Positions 24,635 to 35,095 are shown, numbered from the stretch's first letter. The stretch: 64,000 nt of DNA from Yoonia sp. SS1-5 (GCF_038443705.2 NZ_CP151767.2:3277501-3341500), one strand, 5' to 3'. Notes: generated from the letters alone by a model not told the origin. Made by a program: numbers and translations.

Positions 24635-25396
24635 ATGCGCGCAATCCTGACTTCGCTTATTGCGCTGGGCACATCCGCGCCCGCGCTGGAACTGACCTAT
24701 CAGGACAGCTACGACCTCAACAGACCTGCCAGTCTGGATTATGATCCGACATTTTGCGGCCTGTGGATCGCCAATGAAGGCCCCGAGGTCATCCTGGTCA
24801 CATTGCAAGGCGAGGAACTGCGCCGCTTTGACAGCGACCTGACCCGGATCAAGGCGGTGACGCTGGAAGGGGACAACCTTTTGGTCGCCGATGGGCTTGG
24901 CGGTTTTCAACGATTGACCAAGGACGGCACGGCGCTTGCGGATCCTTTCCGGTCAGACCTGCAATGGGCGGATACGGAAGGGTTGGCCATTGATGCCGAT
25001 GGCAGCGTCATCATGGTCGAGGATGACCCCGAAAGAATGACCTGGCTACGCCCGGACGGGACGGTCATCCGGCAAATCAATACGCTGGACATGGATCCAC
25101 CCCTGACCGAGGCGCAGGGCATCGCCCGGGATCCACGGACCGGATATCTATTGATTGTGGATGATTGGGAAGGCAGCAACAGCCTTTATGAATTCGACGC
25201 AGAAGGGCGTCTTTTGGGGACAACGTCCCTTTTGCCATATGGGCAGGACCCTGAAGGCATCGCTATTCGTCCGGGATCCAACCAGCTGTTCATTGCATTT
25301 GACGGTGGCGCAAGTATCGCGTCTTTCGACTACCAACCCACATTGCCACAGGGGGCGCCTGCGCTGCCATCCGTGCCGGATTGCCTGCTCTTCTAG
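24635..25396 (+). CDS. Secreted beta-propeller protein (SdiA-regulated/NHL-like)
   Basis: This 253-residue protein has a short signal (MRAILTSLIALGTSAPA). Repeated strands of the D.(T)..LWI.NEGP, DTEGLAIDADGSVIMVEDD and DPEGIAIRPGSNQLFIAFD type are characteristic of a six-bladed propeller. AAGGAGGTG directly precedes the ATG at 24635, a strong ribosome binding site that decides the start. A role in binding or hydrolysing an extracytoplasmic ligand is possible but not shown. The stop TAG begins a degenerate version of the stop-codon palindrome seen at 14234 and 35080. Confidence 0.75.
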   Translation: MRAILTSLIALGTSAPALELTYQDSYDLNRPASLDYDPTFCGLWIANEGPEVILVTLQGEELRRFDSDLTRIKAVTLEGDNLLVADGLGGFQRLTKDGTALADPFRSDLQWADTEGLAIDADGSVIMVEDDPERMTWLRPDGTVIRQINTLDMDPPLTEAQGIARDPRTGYLLIVDDWEGSNSLYEFDAEGRLLGTTSLLPYGQDPEGIAIRPGSNQLFIAFDGGASIASFDYQPTLPQGAPALPSVPDCLLF

Positions 25397-25464
25397 CGTC
25401 CTGACACCGGCGACACCGCGCGTCTCGATTTTCAAAAAATGCGCAGCTTAATGTTATTCGTGAC

Positions 25465-25492
25465 TTTTCAATGCGCAAAACGATTGTATAGT
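25465..25492 (+). promoter_or_regulatory. Candidate leuA promoter
   Basis: -10 box TATAGT at 25487-25492 and a weaker -35 TTTTCA at 25465-25470, 16 bp apart. Transcription would start at about 25498-25500, exactly at the first ATG of the leader peptide, so the leader mRNA would be leaderless. Confidence 0.55.
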
Positions 25493-25499
25493 CGCGCCC

Positions 25500-25580
25500 A
25501 TGATGAACCGCGCACATATCCTGACAACAGCCCCCAACGGGCTGCTTTTGCGCGACATCCTACTTCTTAGCAGCCTCTGA
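25500..25580 (+). CDS. Leucine-rich leader peptide (leu attenuator)
   Basis: This 26-codon reading frame starts ATG ATG at 25500 and ends TGA at 25578-25580. It contains eight Leu codons, clustered as NGLLLRDILLLSSL at the C-terminal end. Such runs are the sensor in leucine attenuation: scarcity of charged tRNA-Leu stalls the ribosome and changes the downstream RNA fold. No Shine-Dalgarno sequence is present and the -10 box ends eight bases before the ATG, so translation probably starts on a 5'-terminal AUG. It lies 71 bases upstream of leuA. Confidence 0.8.
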   Translation: MMNRAHILTTAPNGLLLRDILLLSSL

Positions 25581-25609
25581 GCGTGCCATTTGGCGCGACC
25601 GCTCAGAGG
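25528..25609 (+). promoter_or_regulatory. Hairpins of the leu leader
   Basis: Two candidate structures are visible. CAGCCC (25528-25533) / GGGCTG (25539-25544) is followed by CTTTTG and lies inside the leader peptide frame. CCTCTGAGCG (25574-25583) / CGCTCAGAGG (25600-25609) begins at the leader stop codon. Neither has a classical long T-tract after it, so the mechanism (terminator, Rho or ribosome-access control) is not clear. Confidence 0.5.
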
Positions 25610-25651
25610 GGACCAGCGCCAGCACAAGCTAAGAAATAAGGAACCAGAAAG

Positions 25652-27211
25652 ATGACAGATACAAACGATGTGTTGATTTTCGACACAACCCTGCGCGATG
25701 GCGAACAGTCCCCGGGCGCTACAATGACACATGCCGAAAAGCTGGAAATCGCCGAACTGCTGGATGAGATGGGCGTGGATATCATCGAGGCCGGGTTTCC
25801 CATCGCCTCGGAAGGTGATTTCAAGGCGGTCAGCGAGATCGCTGCAGCCGCGAAATCGGCAACCATTTGCGGGTTGGCGCGCGCCAACTACAAGGATATC
25901 GACCGCTGCTGGGAGGCCGTGAAACACGCCAAATCCCCGCGCATCCATACCTTTATCGGGACCTCGCCGCTGCACCGCGCGATCCCGAACCTGAATATGG
26001 ATGAAATGGCCGAGCGTATTCATGACACGGTCACCCATGCGCGCAACCTGTGCGACAACGTGCAATGGTCGCCGATGGATGCCACCCGCACCGAATGGGA
26101 TTACCTGTGCCGTGTGGTTGAGATTGCGATCAAGGCCGGCGCGAGCACGATCAATATTCCCGATACGGTTGGCTATACGGCCCCTGTGGAAAGCGCCGAT
26201 CTGATCCGCAACCTGATCGCCACGGTGCCCGGCGCCGATGAGGTGATCTTTGCCACCCATTGCCACAATGATCTGGGCATGGCGACGGCGAACTCGCTGG
26301 CCGCCGTCGAAGGTGGGGCCCGTCAGGTCGAATGCACCATCAACGGTTTGGGCGAACGGGCGGGCAATACCGCGCTGGAAGAGGTCGTGATGGCCTTGAA
26401 AGTACGCGCTGACATCATGCCCTACACGACCAAGATCGACACGACGAAGATCATGAACATCTCGCGCCGTGTGGCCACCGTGTCCGGGTTTGCGGTGCAG
26501 TTCAACAAGGCCATCGTCGGCAAGAACGCCTTTGCCCATGAAAGCGGTATCCATCAGGATGGCATGCTGAAGAACCGCGAAACATTCGAGGTGATGAAAC
26601 CCGAGGATGTGGGTCTGACCGGGACGTCGCTGCCCCTGGGCAAGCATTCCGGCCGTGCCGCGTTGCGCGCCAAATTATCCGAGCTGGGGTTTGATCTGGC
26701 CGACAATCAGCTGAAAGATGTTTTTGTCCGCTTCAAGGATCTGGCCGATCGCAAGAAGGAAGTTTTTGACGACGACCTGATGGCGCTGGTGTCGCAAAAT
26801 GAGACCGGAGAGGATCGTCTGAAACTGAAATCCCTGCGCGTTGTCTGCGGCACAGATGGCCCGCAGACCGCCGATATGGAAATGGAGATCGACGGGGCCG
26901 ACGTTAAAACGTCGGCAACGGGCGATGGTCCTGTGGATGCGACCTTCAATGCCGTCAAGGCGCTGTTTGCGCATACAGCCCGTTTGCAGCTGTATCAGGT
27001 CAGTGCCGTGACAGAAGGCACTGATGCGCAGGCAACCGTGTCCGTCCGAATGGAAGAGGACGGTCGTATCGCCACGGGCCAATCGGCCGACACAGATACG
27101 GTCGTTGCCAGTGCCAAGGCCTATATTAATGCGTTGAACAGATTGCTTGTCCGGCGCGAGCAGTCCGAGCCGGGCTATGACATCAAAGGTGTCAGCTACA
27201 AGGACGTCTGA
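25652..27211 (+). CDS. leuA: 2-isopropylmalate synthase
   Basis: This 519-residue enzyme condenses acetyl-CoA with 2-oxoisovalerate in the first committed step of leucine synthesis. The catalytic domain starts with IFDTTLRDGEQSPGATM, carries the metal-binding ATHCHNDLGMATANSLAAV and the HMGL signature, and has GIHQDGMLKNRETFEVM. The C-terminal LeuA dimer domain (from about residue 370) binds leucine for feedback inhibition. Residues 416-422 (ADVKTSA) in this domain are encoded by the 20-nt repeat shared with gltX. Expression is probably controlled by the leader peptide upstream; a terminator follows. Confidence 0.97.
   Translation: MTDTNDVLIFDTTLRDGEQSPGATMTHAEKLEIAELLDEMGVDIIEAGFPIASEGDFKAVSEIAAAAKSATICGLARANYKDIDRCWEAVKHAKSPRIHTFIGTSPLHRAIPNLNMDEMAERIHDTVTHARNLCDNVQWSPMDATRTEWDYLCRVVEIAIKAGASTINIPDTVGYTAPVESADLIRNLIATVPGADEVIFATHCHNDLGMATANSLAAVEGGARQVECTINGLGERAGNTALEEVVMALKVRADIMPYTTKIDTTKIMNISRRVATVSGFAVQFNKAIVGKNAFAHESGIHQDGMLKNRETFEVMKPEDVGLTGTSLPLGKHSGRAALRAKLSELGFDLADNQLKDVFVRFKDLADRKKEVFDDDLMALVSQNETGEDRLKLKSLRVVCGTDGPQTADMEMEIDGADVKTSATGDGPVDATFNAVKALFAHTARLQLYQVSAVTEGTDAQATVSVRMEEDGRIATGQSADTDTVVASAKAYINALNRLLVRREQSEPGYDIKGVSYKDV
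26897..26916. repeat. 20-nt inverted repeat, copy in leuA
   Basis: GCCGACGTTAAAACGTCGGC, identical to 12195-12214. It encodes A-D-V-K-T-S-A in a variable loop just before the conserved ATGDGPVDATF of the regulatory domain. Confidence 0.85.
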
Positions 27212-27238
27212 GCCACAGACTCAGCAAGGAATGATATG

Positions 27239-28547
<1,309 letters not shown>

Positions 28548-28562
28548 CGACCGAGGGACGCC

Positions 28563-29471
28563 TTGGCCAAGGATAAGAACAGCGAAGATTTCATCGGCCC
28601 GATCCGGCGTTTGCTGGTTGGGGTGCTGGTGCTTGCCTTGCTGGGGTTGTTTCTGGTGTGGCGGATCGACAGCCCGCGGGTCGAACGTTTTCGCGCCATG
28701 GCGATTGACAAGGTGGTTCCGTCTTTCGATTGGGCCATGGCGCCGATCACCGGGATGGCAAATCTGATCAGCGATTTTCAGAGCTATCAGCAGCTGGCTG
28801 CCCAAAATCAGGACCTGCGCCGCGAATTGCAGCAGATGAAAGCCTGGAAAGAGGCCGCGCTGCAACTCGAACAGGAGAATGCCAAGCTGCTGGGGCTGAA
28901 CAATGTCCAGCTTGATCCGCAATTCACCTATGTGACCGGCGTGGTGATTACCGATAGCGGATCACCATTCCGCCAGTCGGTCTTGGTGAATGTGGGTGCG
29001 CGTGACGGGATTATTGACGGCTGGCCCACCATGGACGGGATCGGGCTGGTGGGCCGTATTGCCGGTGTGGGCCAGGAAACCAGCCGTGTGATGCTGCTGA
29101 CCGATAGCTCAAGCCGGATCCCCGTGACGATCCAGCCGTCCGGCCAAAAGGCGATTTTGGGCGGCGATAACACGTTGAACCCACCGCTGGAATTTCTTGA
29201 GGACCCGGGCACTATCCGTCCCGGCGACAGGGTCGTGTCATCGGGCGATGGCGGTGTGTTCCCGGCCGATCTGCTGGTCGGGCAGGTGGCCCTTGGCACG
29301 GATCGGCGCTTGCGGGTGCGGCTGGCGGCGGACTATCAGCGCCTTGAATTCCTGCGGGTCCTGCGCGCCCAGCCACATGAGGATATCAACGACCCCGGCA
29401 GTCTGCTCGCCCCCGAGGACGAATATTTCGGCCCCGCCGCCCTGACGGTGTTGGAGAGTGCGGATGGCTGA
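28563..29471 (+). CDS. mreC: Rod shape-determining protein MreC
   Basis: This 302-residue protein has one N-terminal membrane helix (LLVGVLVLALLGLFLVWRI), a periplasmic coiled coil (SYQQLAAQNQDLRRELQQMK) and two beta domains (VVITDSGSPFRQSVLVNVGA, then GVFPADLLVGQV). It links PBP2 and MreB in the elongasome. The start is TTG at 28563 behind CGAGGGACG, giving MAKDKNSEDFIGPIRR. Its stop lies eight bases inside mreD. Confidence 0.95.
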   Translation: MAKDKNSEDFIGPIRRLLVGVLVLALLGLFLVWRIDSPRVERFRAMAIDKVVPSFDWAMAPITGMANLISDFQSYQQLAAQNQDLRRELQQMKAWKEAALQLEQENAKLLGLNNVQLDPQFTYVTGVVITDSGSPFRQSVLVNVGARDGIIDGWPTMDGIGLVGRIAGVGQETSRVMLLTDSSSRIPVTIQPSGQKAILGGDNTLNPPLEFLEDPGTIRPGDRVVSSGDGGVFPADLLVGQVALGTDRRLRVRLAADYQRLEFLRVLRAQPHEDINDPGSLLAPEDEYFGPAALTVLESADG

Positions 29472-30003
29472 TATCCCCAACACACGCATCTGGATCAACC
29501 GGACTGTTTTTGTCCTGATCGCCTTTGTCATCATTGTCGTGCAATTGGTCCCGCTTGATATGCGCCCGGTGATTTGGGCCTGGCCCGATGTCTTGCTGGC
29601 CGCAACGCTAGCCTGGGTCGCCCGGCGGCCCGATTATCTGCCCGTGATTGTGATCGCGATTGTTTTTCTGCTGACGGATTTGCTGTTTCAGCGTCCGCCC
29701 GGGCTTTGGGCGGCGCTGGTGGTTCTGCTGACCGAGGCTGTGCGCAAACGTGCGCGGGGGATCCGCAATATGCCGCTTTTGCTGGAATGGGGCATGATCG
29801 CGTTTGGGATCGTCGGGATTACGCTGGCCAATCGGCTGGTTTTGGCGGTGGTGATGACGCCGCAGGCACCGCTGGGGCTGACCCTGATCCAAATGATTGC
29901 CACAATTCTTTCCTATCCTCTGGTGGTGGCAATTGCGCATTTTGTATTTGGTGTGACCCGGCCGGCCCCCGGTCAGGTTGATGGCAGAGGACAGAGGCTA
30001 TGA
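29464..30003 (+). CDS. mreD: Rod shape-determining protein MreD
   Basis: This 179-residue integral membrane protein has five to six hydrophobic helices beginning with TVFVLIAFVIIVVQLVPLDM and containing the conserved WPDVLLAATLAWVARRP and PDYLPV region. It belongs to the elongasome. ATG at 29464 (MADIPNTRIW) overlaps the end of mreC; a GTG two codons earlier is the alternative. The mrdA start overlaps its stop (ATGA). Confidence 0.92.
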   Translation: MADIPNTRIWINRTVFVLIAFVIIVVQLVPLDMRPVIWAWPDVLLAATLAWVARRPDYLPVIVIAIVFLLTDLLFQRPPGLWAALVVLLTEAVRKRARGIRNMPLLLEWGMIAFGIVGITLANRLVLAVVMTPQAPLGLTLIQMIATILSYPLVVAIAHFVFGVTRPAPGQVDGRGQRL

Positions 30004-31940
30004 AACGCAGCCCCAAGGACGTGATCGAAAGCGCCCGCACGGTCAGCCGCCGTGCGCTGGTCGTTGGTGGCGCGCAGGTGGCTGTGATCGGCGCGCTGGG
30101 ATGGCGTTTGCAATCCATGCAGGTCGAACAGGCAGATCAGTTCCGTTTGCTGGCCGAGGAAAACCGGATCAATATCCGGCTTCTGCCGCCCGCCCGCGGG
30201 ATGATCTTTGATCGCAACGGCATTCCGATTGCTGCAAACGAGCAGAATTACCGCGTTGTCATGGTCCGCGAGGATGCGGGCGACATCGGCGAAGTGCTCG
30301 CCCGTCTGACCGAACTGGTCGAGATTGATCCCGATGATCTGACCCGTGCCATGGACGAGATGAAACGCCGCTCGCCTTTTGTGCCGGTGACCATCGCGGA
30401 TCGTCTATCGTGGGAGGATGTGGCCCGGATTAACCTGAACACACCGGCCCTTCCGGGTATTCAGGCCGATGTGGGCCTCAGCCGGGTTTATCCAGCCGGG
30501 GCTGATTTGGCCCATGTGGTGGGTTATGTCGGTCCTGTCAGCGATTATGACCTCAGCCGGATCGACGATCCCGATCCATTGCTGCAAATCCCCAAATTTC
30601 AGATCGGCAAGACCGGTGCGGAAAACAAGCTGGAACAAACCCTGCGCGGCAGTGCCGGCACCCGCCGCATTGAGGTTAACGCCGCGGGCCGCATCATGCG
30701 CGAGCTTGACCGGCAGGAAGGCACGTCCGGCAAGGATGTCCAACTGACCATCGACAGCCGCCTGCAGTCTTATGTGCAGGCCCGGCTGGATGGGGAAAGT
30801 GCAGGCGCGGTTCTGATTGATCTGGAACATGGCGATTTGCGCGCCATCGCATCCGCCCCCGCCTTTGATCCCAACCTGTTTGTGCGCGGGATTTCTGTCA
30901 GGGACTGGACGGACCTGAACGAAAACAAGTACCGGCCGCTTGCCGCCAAGGCCATTCAGGGGGCTTACCCGCCCGGATCAACATTCAAGATGGTCACGGC
31001 CCTTGCCGCCTTTGAGGCGGGTGTGGTTGGCCCCAACGAAACGGTCTATTGCCCCGGGCATACGGATGTTTTCGGCATCCGGTTCCACTGCTGGAAACGC
31101 GGCGGCCATGGCAATATCAACCTGCATGAAAGCCTCAAGCAATCCTGCGATTGCTACTATTACGAAATCGCCCAGCGGGTGGGCATCGACAAGATGGCCG
31201 AGATGGCCCGCAAATTGGGATTGGGGATCAAGCATGATCTGCCCCTGTCTGCTGTCGCAAGTGGCCTTGCCCCCGACAAGGCCTGGAAATCGGAAGTACG
31301 CGGCGAGGATTGGCGGATCGGTGATACGGTCAACGCCTCAATCGGGCAGGGATATGTTCTGGCCTCCCCCCTGCAGCTTGCCGTGATGTCCGCACGGATC
31401 GCCACCGGGCGCGAAGTCACGCCGCGCCTTGTCCGGCTGATTGACGGGGTCGAGCAGCCCAGCGGGTTGGGCGAAAACCTTGGGATCAATGAAAACGTGC
31501 TGCGCCGGGTGCGCGCCTCAATGAATGATGTCTGTAACCACAGACGCGGCACGGCCTACCGGTCGCGCATTCTGGGGGACGACGTCAAGATGGCGGGCAA
31601 GACTGGCACTAGTCAGGTGCGCCGGATTACGCCAGAGGAACGCGCCGCCGGTGTTACCAAGAACGAGGATCTGCCCTGGGAGCGCCGCGATCACGCGTTA
31701 TTTGTCAGTTTCGCCCCTTTCGACAAACCCCGCTATGCGCTGTCAGTTGTGGTCGAACATGGCGGTGGTGGTTCAAAGGCCGCCGCACCGATTGCGCGTG
31801 ATATCATGTTGCAGGCGCTTTATGGCGGACCGCCACCGCTTGATGCGTATCCAGAGGCGGACAGAGACCGGATTGCAGATCAGCAGCGCCGGATCGAGGC
31901 GCGCATCCCGCCGGGGTCTCGCGGATCGGGCCGCGCATGA
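30000..31940 (+). CDS. mrdA: Penicillin-binding protein 2 (elongasome transpeptidase)
   Basis: This 646-residue class B PBP has an N-terminal membrane anchor (ALVVGGAQVAVIGALGWRL), a PBP dimer domain starting LLPPARGMIFDRNGIPIAAN and a transpeptidase domain. The active-site serine is in PGSTFKM, the second motif is SCD (KQSCDCYYYEIA) as in other PBP2s, and the third is KTGTSQ. It crosslinks side-wall peptidoglycan with RodA. Overlaps on both sides (ATGA with mreD and with rodA) mark a coupled operon. Confidence 0.96.
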   Translation: MKRSPKDVIESARTVSRRALVVGGAQVAVIGALGWRLQSMQVEQADQFRLLAEENRINIRLLPPARGMIFDRNGIPIAANEQNYRVVMVREDAGDIGEVLARLTELVEIDPDDLTRAMDEMKRRSPFVPVTIADRLSWEDVARINLNTPALPGIQADVGLSRVYPAGADLAHVVGYVGPVSDYDLSRIDDPDPLLQIPKFQIGKTGAENKLEQTLRGSAGTRRIEVNAAGRIMRELDRQEGTSGKDVQLTIDSRLQSYVQARLDGESAGAVLIDLEHGDLRAIASAPAFDPNLFVRGISVRDWTDLNENKYRPLAAKAIQGAYPPGSTFKMVTALAAFEAGVVGPNETVYCPGHTDVFGIRFHCWKRGGHGNINLHESLKQSCDCYYYEIAQRVGIDKMAEMARKLGLGIKHDLPLSAVASGLAPDKAWKSEVRGEDWRIGDTVNASIGQGYVLASPLQLAVMSARIATGREVTPRLVRLIDGVEQPSGLGENLGINENVLRRVRASMNDVCNHRRGTAYRSRILGDDVKMAGKTGTSQVRRITPEERAAGVTKNEDLPWERRDHALFVSFAPFDKPRYALSVVVEHGGGGSKAAAPIARDIMLQALYGGPPPLDAYPEADRDRIADQQRRIEARIPPGSRGSGRA

Positions 31941-33076
31941 GTTATCTTGAGTATAACACCAAATTTGTCCCGACCGGGTTTCGCAAGCTTTGGTATCTGC
32001 ATTGGCCGGTCATCATGCTGCTGACGGCTGTGGCATGCGCTGGTTTCCTGATGCTTTATTCGGTCGCAGGCGGTGATCCGGCCCCGTGGATGGAACCGCA
32101 GATGAAGCGCTTTGCGCTTGGTATGGTCCTGATGGTGATCGTTGCCATGGTGCCGATCTGGTTCTGGCGCAACATGGCCGGTCTGGCCTTTGGCGGATCG
32201 CTTCTGCTTTTGCTGGCGGTCGAGTTTTTTGGCGAAGTGAACATGGGCGCGCAACGCTGGATCAATCTGGGCTTTATGCGCCTGCAGCCTTCGGAGCTGA
32301 CCAAAATCACCTTGGTGATGTTTCTCGCCGCCTATTACGACTGGTTGCCCAATAACAAGACATCGCACCCGTTTTGGGTGCTTTTGCCGGTCCTTTTCAT
32401 TCTGGCCCCAACCGCACTTGTCCTTAATCAACCTGATCTGGGGACGGCACTTTTGTTGTTGATGGGGGGCGCCACGGTGATGTTTCTGGCCGGGGTTCAC
32501 TGGGCCTATTTCGCGACAGTCATTGGGGCAGGCGTCGGCGCGGTGGTCGCGGTTTTCCAGACGCGGGGGACGGAATGGCAATTGATCAAGGATTATCAAT
32601 ACAGGCGCATCGACACGTTCCTTGATCCGGCCAACGACCCGCTTGGGGCGGGCTATCACATCACGCAGGCAAAGATCGCGTTGGGCTCAGGCGGCTGGAC
32701 AGGCCGGGGCTTTATGCAAGGCACGCAAAGCCGGCTGAACTTTCTGCCCGAAAAGCATACCGATTTTATTTTCACCACGCTGGCCGAAGAGTTCGGCTTT
32801 GTCGGCGCGTTCACGCTGTTGGGGCTGTACCTGCTGATCGTGGCCTTTTGCGTGATCTCCGCCATGACCAACCGGGACCGGTTTGCAGCGTTGCTGACAT
32901 TGGGGGTCGCGATGACCTTCTTTTTGTTCTTTGCGGTCAATATGGCCATGGTCACCGGGCTGGCGCCGGTTGTCGGGGTGCCGCTGCCGCTTGTCAGCTA
33001 TGGTGGGTCTGCCATGCTTGTATTGCTCGTCGCTTTTGGACTTGTACAAAGCGCCCATGTCCATAAACCACGCTAA
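31937..33076 (+). CDS. rodA: Rod shape-determining protein RodA (SEDS glycosyltransferase)
   Basis: This 379-residue SEDS-family membrane protein has about ten helices. Typical stretches are LMLYSVAGGDP, the large loop with GAQRWINLGFMRLQPSEL, QPDLGTALLL, the catalytic-Asp region KHTDFIFTTLAEEFGF and GVPLPLVSYGGSAML. It polymerises glycan strands together with PBP2. The gene begins in the mrdA stop and its TAA overlaps the next ATG (TAATG). Confidence 0.96.
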   Translation: MSYLEYNTKFVPTGFRKLWYLHWPVIMLLTAVACAGFLMLYSVAGGDPAPWMEPQMKRFALGMVLMVIVAMVPIWFWRNMAGLAFGGSLLLLLAVEFFGEVNMGAQRWINLGFMRLQPSELTKITLVMFLAAYYDWLPNNKTSHPFWVLLPVLFILAPTALVLNQPDLGTALLLLMGGATVMFLAGVHWAYFATVIGAGVGAVVAVFQTRGTEWQLIKDYQYRRIDTFLDPANDPLGAGYHITQAKIALGSGGWTGRGFMQGTQSRLNFLPEKHTDFIFTTLAEEFGFVGAFTLLGLYLLIVAFCVISAMTNRDRFAALLTLGVAMTFFLFFAVNMAMVTGLAPVVGVPLPLVSYGGSAMLVLLVAFGLVQSAHVHKPR

Positions 33077-34008
33077 TGATTAACGTTCTCTTTTCCGCCG
33101 AACCTGACATGTGGGCCGTTTACGAGGGGCCGCTGAATGCGGGCTTTGTGGCGGCCGGGCTGGATGTCGATCTTGCCCGGGACCATGCCCCGGATGATGT
33201 GGACTATATTGTCTTTGCGCCCAACGGGCCGGTTCAGGATTTCCGGCCATACCGCAATGCCAAGGCCGTGATGAGCCTTTGGGCCGGGGTTGAGACGGTG
33301 GTGGATAACGCGACCCTGACCCAGCCGCTGTGCCGGATGGTCGATGAGGGCCTGACAACCGGGATGGTCGAATGGGTGACCGCCCATACGATGCGCCATC
33401 ATATCGGGATGGACAGGCATATCCATGGCCAGGATGGCCTGTGGCGCAACACGGTTTATCCGCCGACCGCCGCCGACCGTCCTGTGACCATATTGGGCCT
33501 TGGTGCGCTTGGCGCGGCCTGCGGTCAGGCATTGGTCCATCTTGGTTTTCCCGTGACCGGGTGGAGCAGACGCCCGAAGTCCGTACCCGACATCCAGTGT
33601 CTGCATGGAGATGCCGGCCTGACAGAGGCGCTGACGGGCGCGCAAATCGTCATCACGCTGTTGCCGCAAACCCCGCAGACCAATGATATCCTGAACGCCG
33701 ATACATTGGCGTTGCTCGCCCGCGGTGCGTTTGTGATCAATCCCGGTCGCGGTCCGCTGATTGACGATGCGGCCCTTCTTGCGGCCCTTGACAACGGGCA
33801 GGTGGGCCATGCCACGCTCGATGTCTTTCGCGAAGAGCCCTTGCCGGTCGATCATCCCTATTGGGCGCACCCGCAGGTCACCGTGACGCCGCATATCGCC
33901 GCGACCACCCGGCCGGAAACGGCCGTGCGCAGCATTGCCGAGAATATTCGCCTTGGTGAGGCTGGCCTGCCCTTGCTGCATGTTGTGGATCGGACGCGTG
34001 GATACTGA
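33076..34008 (+). CDS. D-2-hydroxyacid dehydrogenase (glyoxylate/hydroxypyruvate reductase A-like)
   Basis: This 310-residue NAD(P)-dependent reductase has the nucleotide-binding motif ILGLGALGAACGQALVHLGF, a substrate Arg in NPGRGPLIDD, the paired Glu in FREEPLP and the catalytic His in TPHIAATT. It is most like GhrA, which reduces glyoxylate and hydroxypyruvate. It overlaps the rodA stop by one base and so may be expressed by read-through from the mre operon, although its function is unrelated. Confidence 0.88.
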   Translation: MINVLFSAEPDMWAVYEGPLNAGFVAAGLDVDLARDHAPDDVDYIVFAPNGPVQDFRPYRNAKAVMSLWAGVETVVDNATLTQPLCRMVDEGLTTGMVEWVTAHTMRHHIGMDRHIHGQDGLWRNTVYPPTAADRPVTILGLGALGAACGQALVHLGFPVTGWSRRPKSVPDIQCLHGDAGLTEALTGAQIVITLLPQTPQTNDILNADTLALLARGAFVINPGRGPLIDDAALLAALDNGQVGHATLDVFREEPLPVDHPYWAHPQVTVTPHIAATTRPETAVRSIAENIRLGEAGLPLLHVVDRTRGY

Positions 34009-34660
34009 CAATCCGGCCTATATGCGCTGGTACAGCGACATCACGGAACCCGCGCAATTTGTCATCTATCCCGACGGGTGCAGGGACATCATTCTGACCA
34101 CAGATCGCAATGGTTCTGTATCGGCGGAACTGACATCGTTTGATTTCAAGCCCCGATCCATCACCTTGCATCCGGGGCAAAGGATGACCGGTTTTCGGTT
34201 GCGTCCCGGGCTTTGCGTTGATCAGGCCGGTTTGGCCGGGATACGGGATGAAAAAGATGCGACCGACCTGATCCATGATGCGGATACCCGTTTGGCCGAG
34301 ACAAGCGCGGCCCTCGCAGCCCTTGGCACCGGTGGCGCAACAGTGGCGCAGGTCGCGCGCGGAAGCGGGGTCAGCCCGCGAACACTGCAACGGCGATTTC
34401 GAACCCTTGGATTGCCAATGCCCGAGTTCTGGCGGCTATTGGCCCGCGCCCGCCGTGCTGCAATTGATCTGGCATCCGATCATCCACTGGTAGATATCGC
34501 AGGCATACATGGATATGCCGATCAGGCACATATGAGCCGGGCCTGCAAATACTGGTTCTCACACACGCCCGGCCAGATCCGCAGAAACCGCCGGATCCTG
34601 TCCGATATCAATCAGCCCGCACTGGGAACCTGGACGGGCGAGCAAATCTCGATCAGGTAG
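33998..34660 (+). CDS. AraC-family transcriptional regulator
   Basis: The C-terminal half of this roughly 220-residue protein holds the double helix-turn-helix of AraC regulators: VARGSGVSPRTLQRRFRTLG and VDIAGIHGYADQAHMSRACK followed by YWFSHTPGQIRR. The N-terminal half resembles DUF6597-type sensing domains (FVIYPDGCRDIILTT). The start is uncertain: GTG at 33998 overlaps ghrA slightly, and ATG at 34022 is possible. The 3' end overlaps the convergent VOC gene by 49 bases. Confidence 0.8.
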   Translation: MDTDNPAYMRWYSDITEPAQFVIYPDGCRDIILTTDRNGSVSAELTSFDFKPRSITLHPGQRMTGFRLRPGLCVDQAGLAGIRDEKDATDLIHDADTRLAETSAALAALGTGGATVAQVARGSGVSPRTLQRRFRTLGLPMPEFWRLLARARRAAIDLASDHPLVDIAGIHGYADQAHMSRACKYWFSHTPGQIRRNRRILSDINQPALGTWTGEQISIR

Positions 34661-35016
34661 CCATCCGGATCGCTGACGGATGCGGTTGTTTGCCCCCAGG
34701 GTTCTTCCTTGACCTGATGTTCCAGCGTCGCACCGGCAGACACTGCGCGGGCGAGGTCAGCGGCAATGTCTGATGTCTCGAATGACAGGCCAAAGGCCGG
34801 GGTCGCGGGTGACTGTGCTTGTGGCGCCCTGCCTTGCTGCCGGATCAGATCTTTTGCGGCAAAGGCCAGTTTCGTTTCGCCGGTCTTGAGTTCGCCGTAA
34901 TCCTTGCCCGCATGCAGGAATGCGATCTCGAACCCAAAGGCAGCCTGATAGAAGGTTAGCGAGGCGGGTACATCGGCCACGTAAAGAATGGTGTAGCGAA
35001 ACTGCATCTGGATCAT
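34612..35016 (-). CDS. VOC-family (glyoxalase/bleomycin-resistance fold) protein
   Basis: This 134-residue protein begins MIQMQFRYTILYVADVPASL. Paired beta-alpha-beta-beta-beta units are evident (FYQAAFGFEIAFLHAG and SFETSDIAADLARAVSAGA), with the end motif SVSDPDGYLIEICSPV carrying a conserved Glu. Metal-binding residues cannot be assigned with certainty. It is convergent and overlapping with the AraC-type gene, hinting that both are expressed at modest levels. Confidence 0.85.
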   Translation of the reverse strand: MIQMQFRYTILYVADVPASLTFYQAAFGFEIAFLHAGKDYGELKTGETKLAFAAKDLIRQQGRAPQAQSPATPAFGLSFETSDIAADLARAVSAGATLEHQVKEEPWGQTTASVSDPDGYLIEICSPVQVPSAG

Positions 35017-35079
35017 CCCTGTTGCGTTGGTCCGCGCACCATGCCCGGCATTTGCGCGCTGGTCTTGAATGATTGCGAC

Positions 35080-35095
35080 AGGGTCCTGACCCTAG
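35080..35095. repeat. Stop-codon palindrome, copy 2
   Basis: AGGGTCCTGACCCTAG, identical to 14234-14249. On the minus strand it contains the TAG stop codon of the SseB-like gene (35094-35092). Confidence 0.75.
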
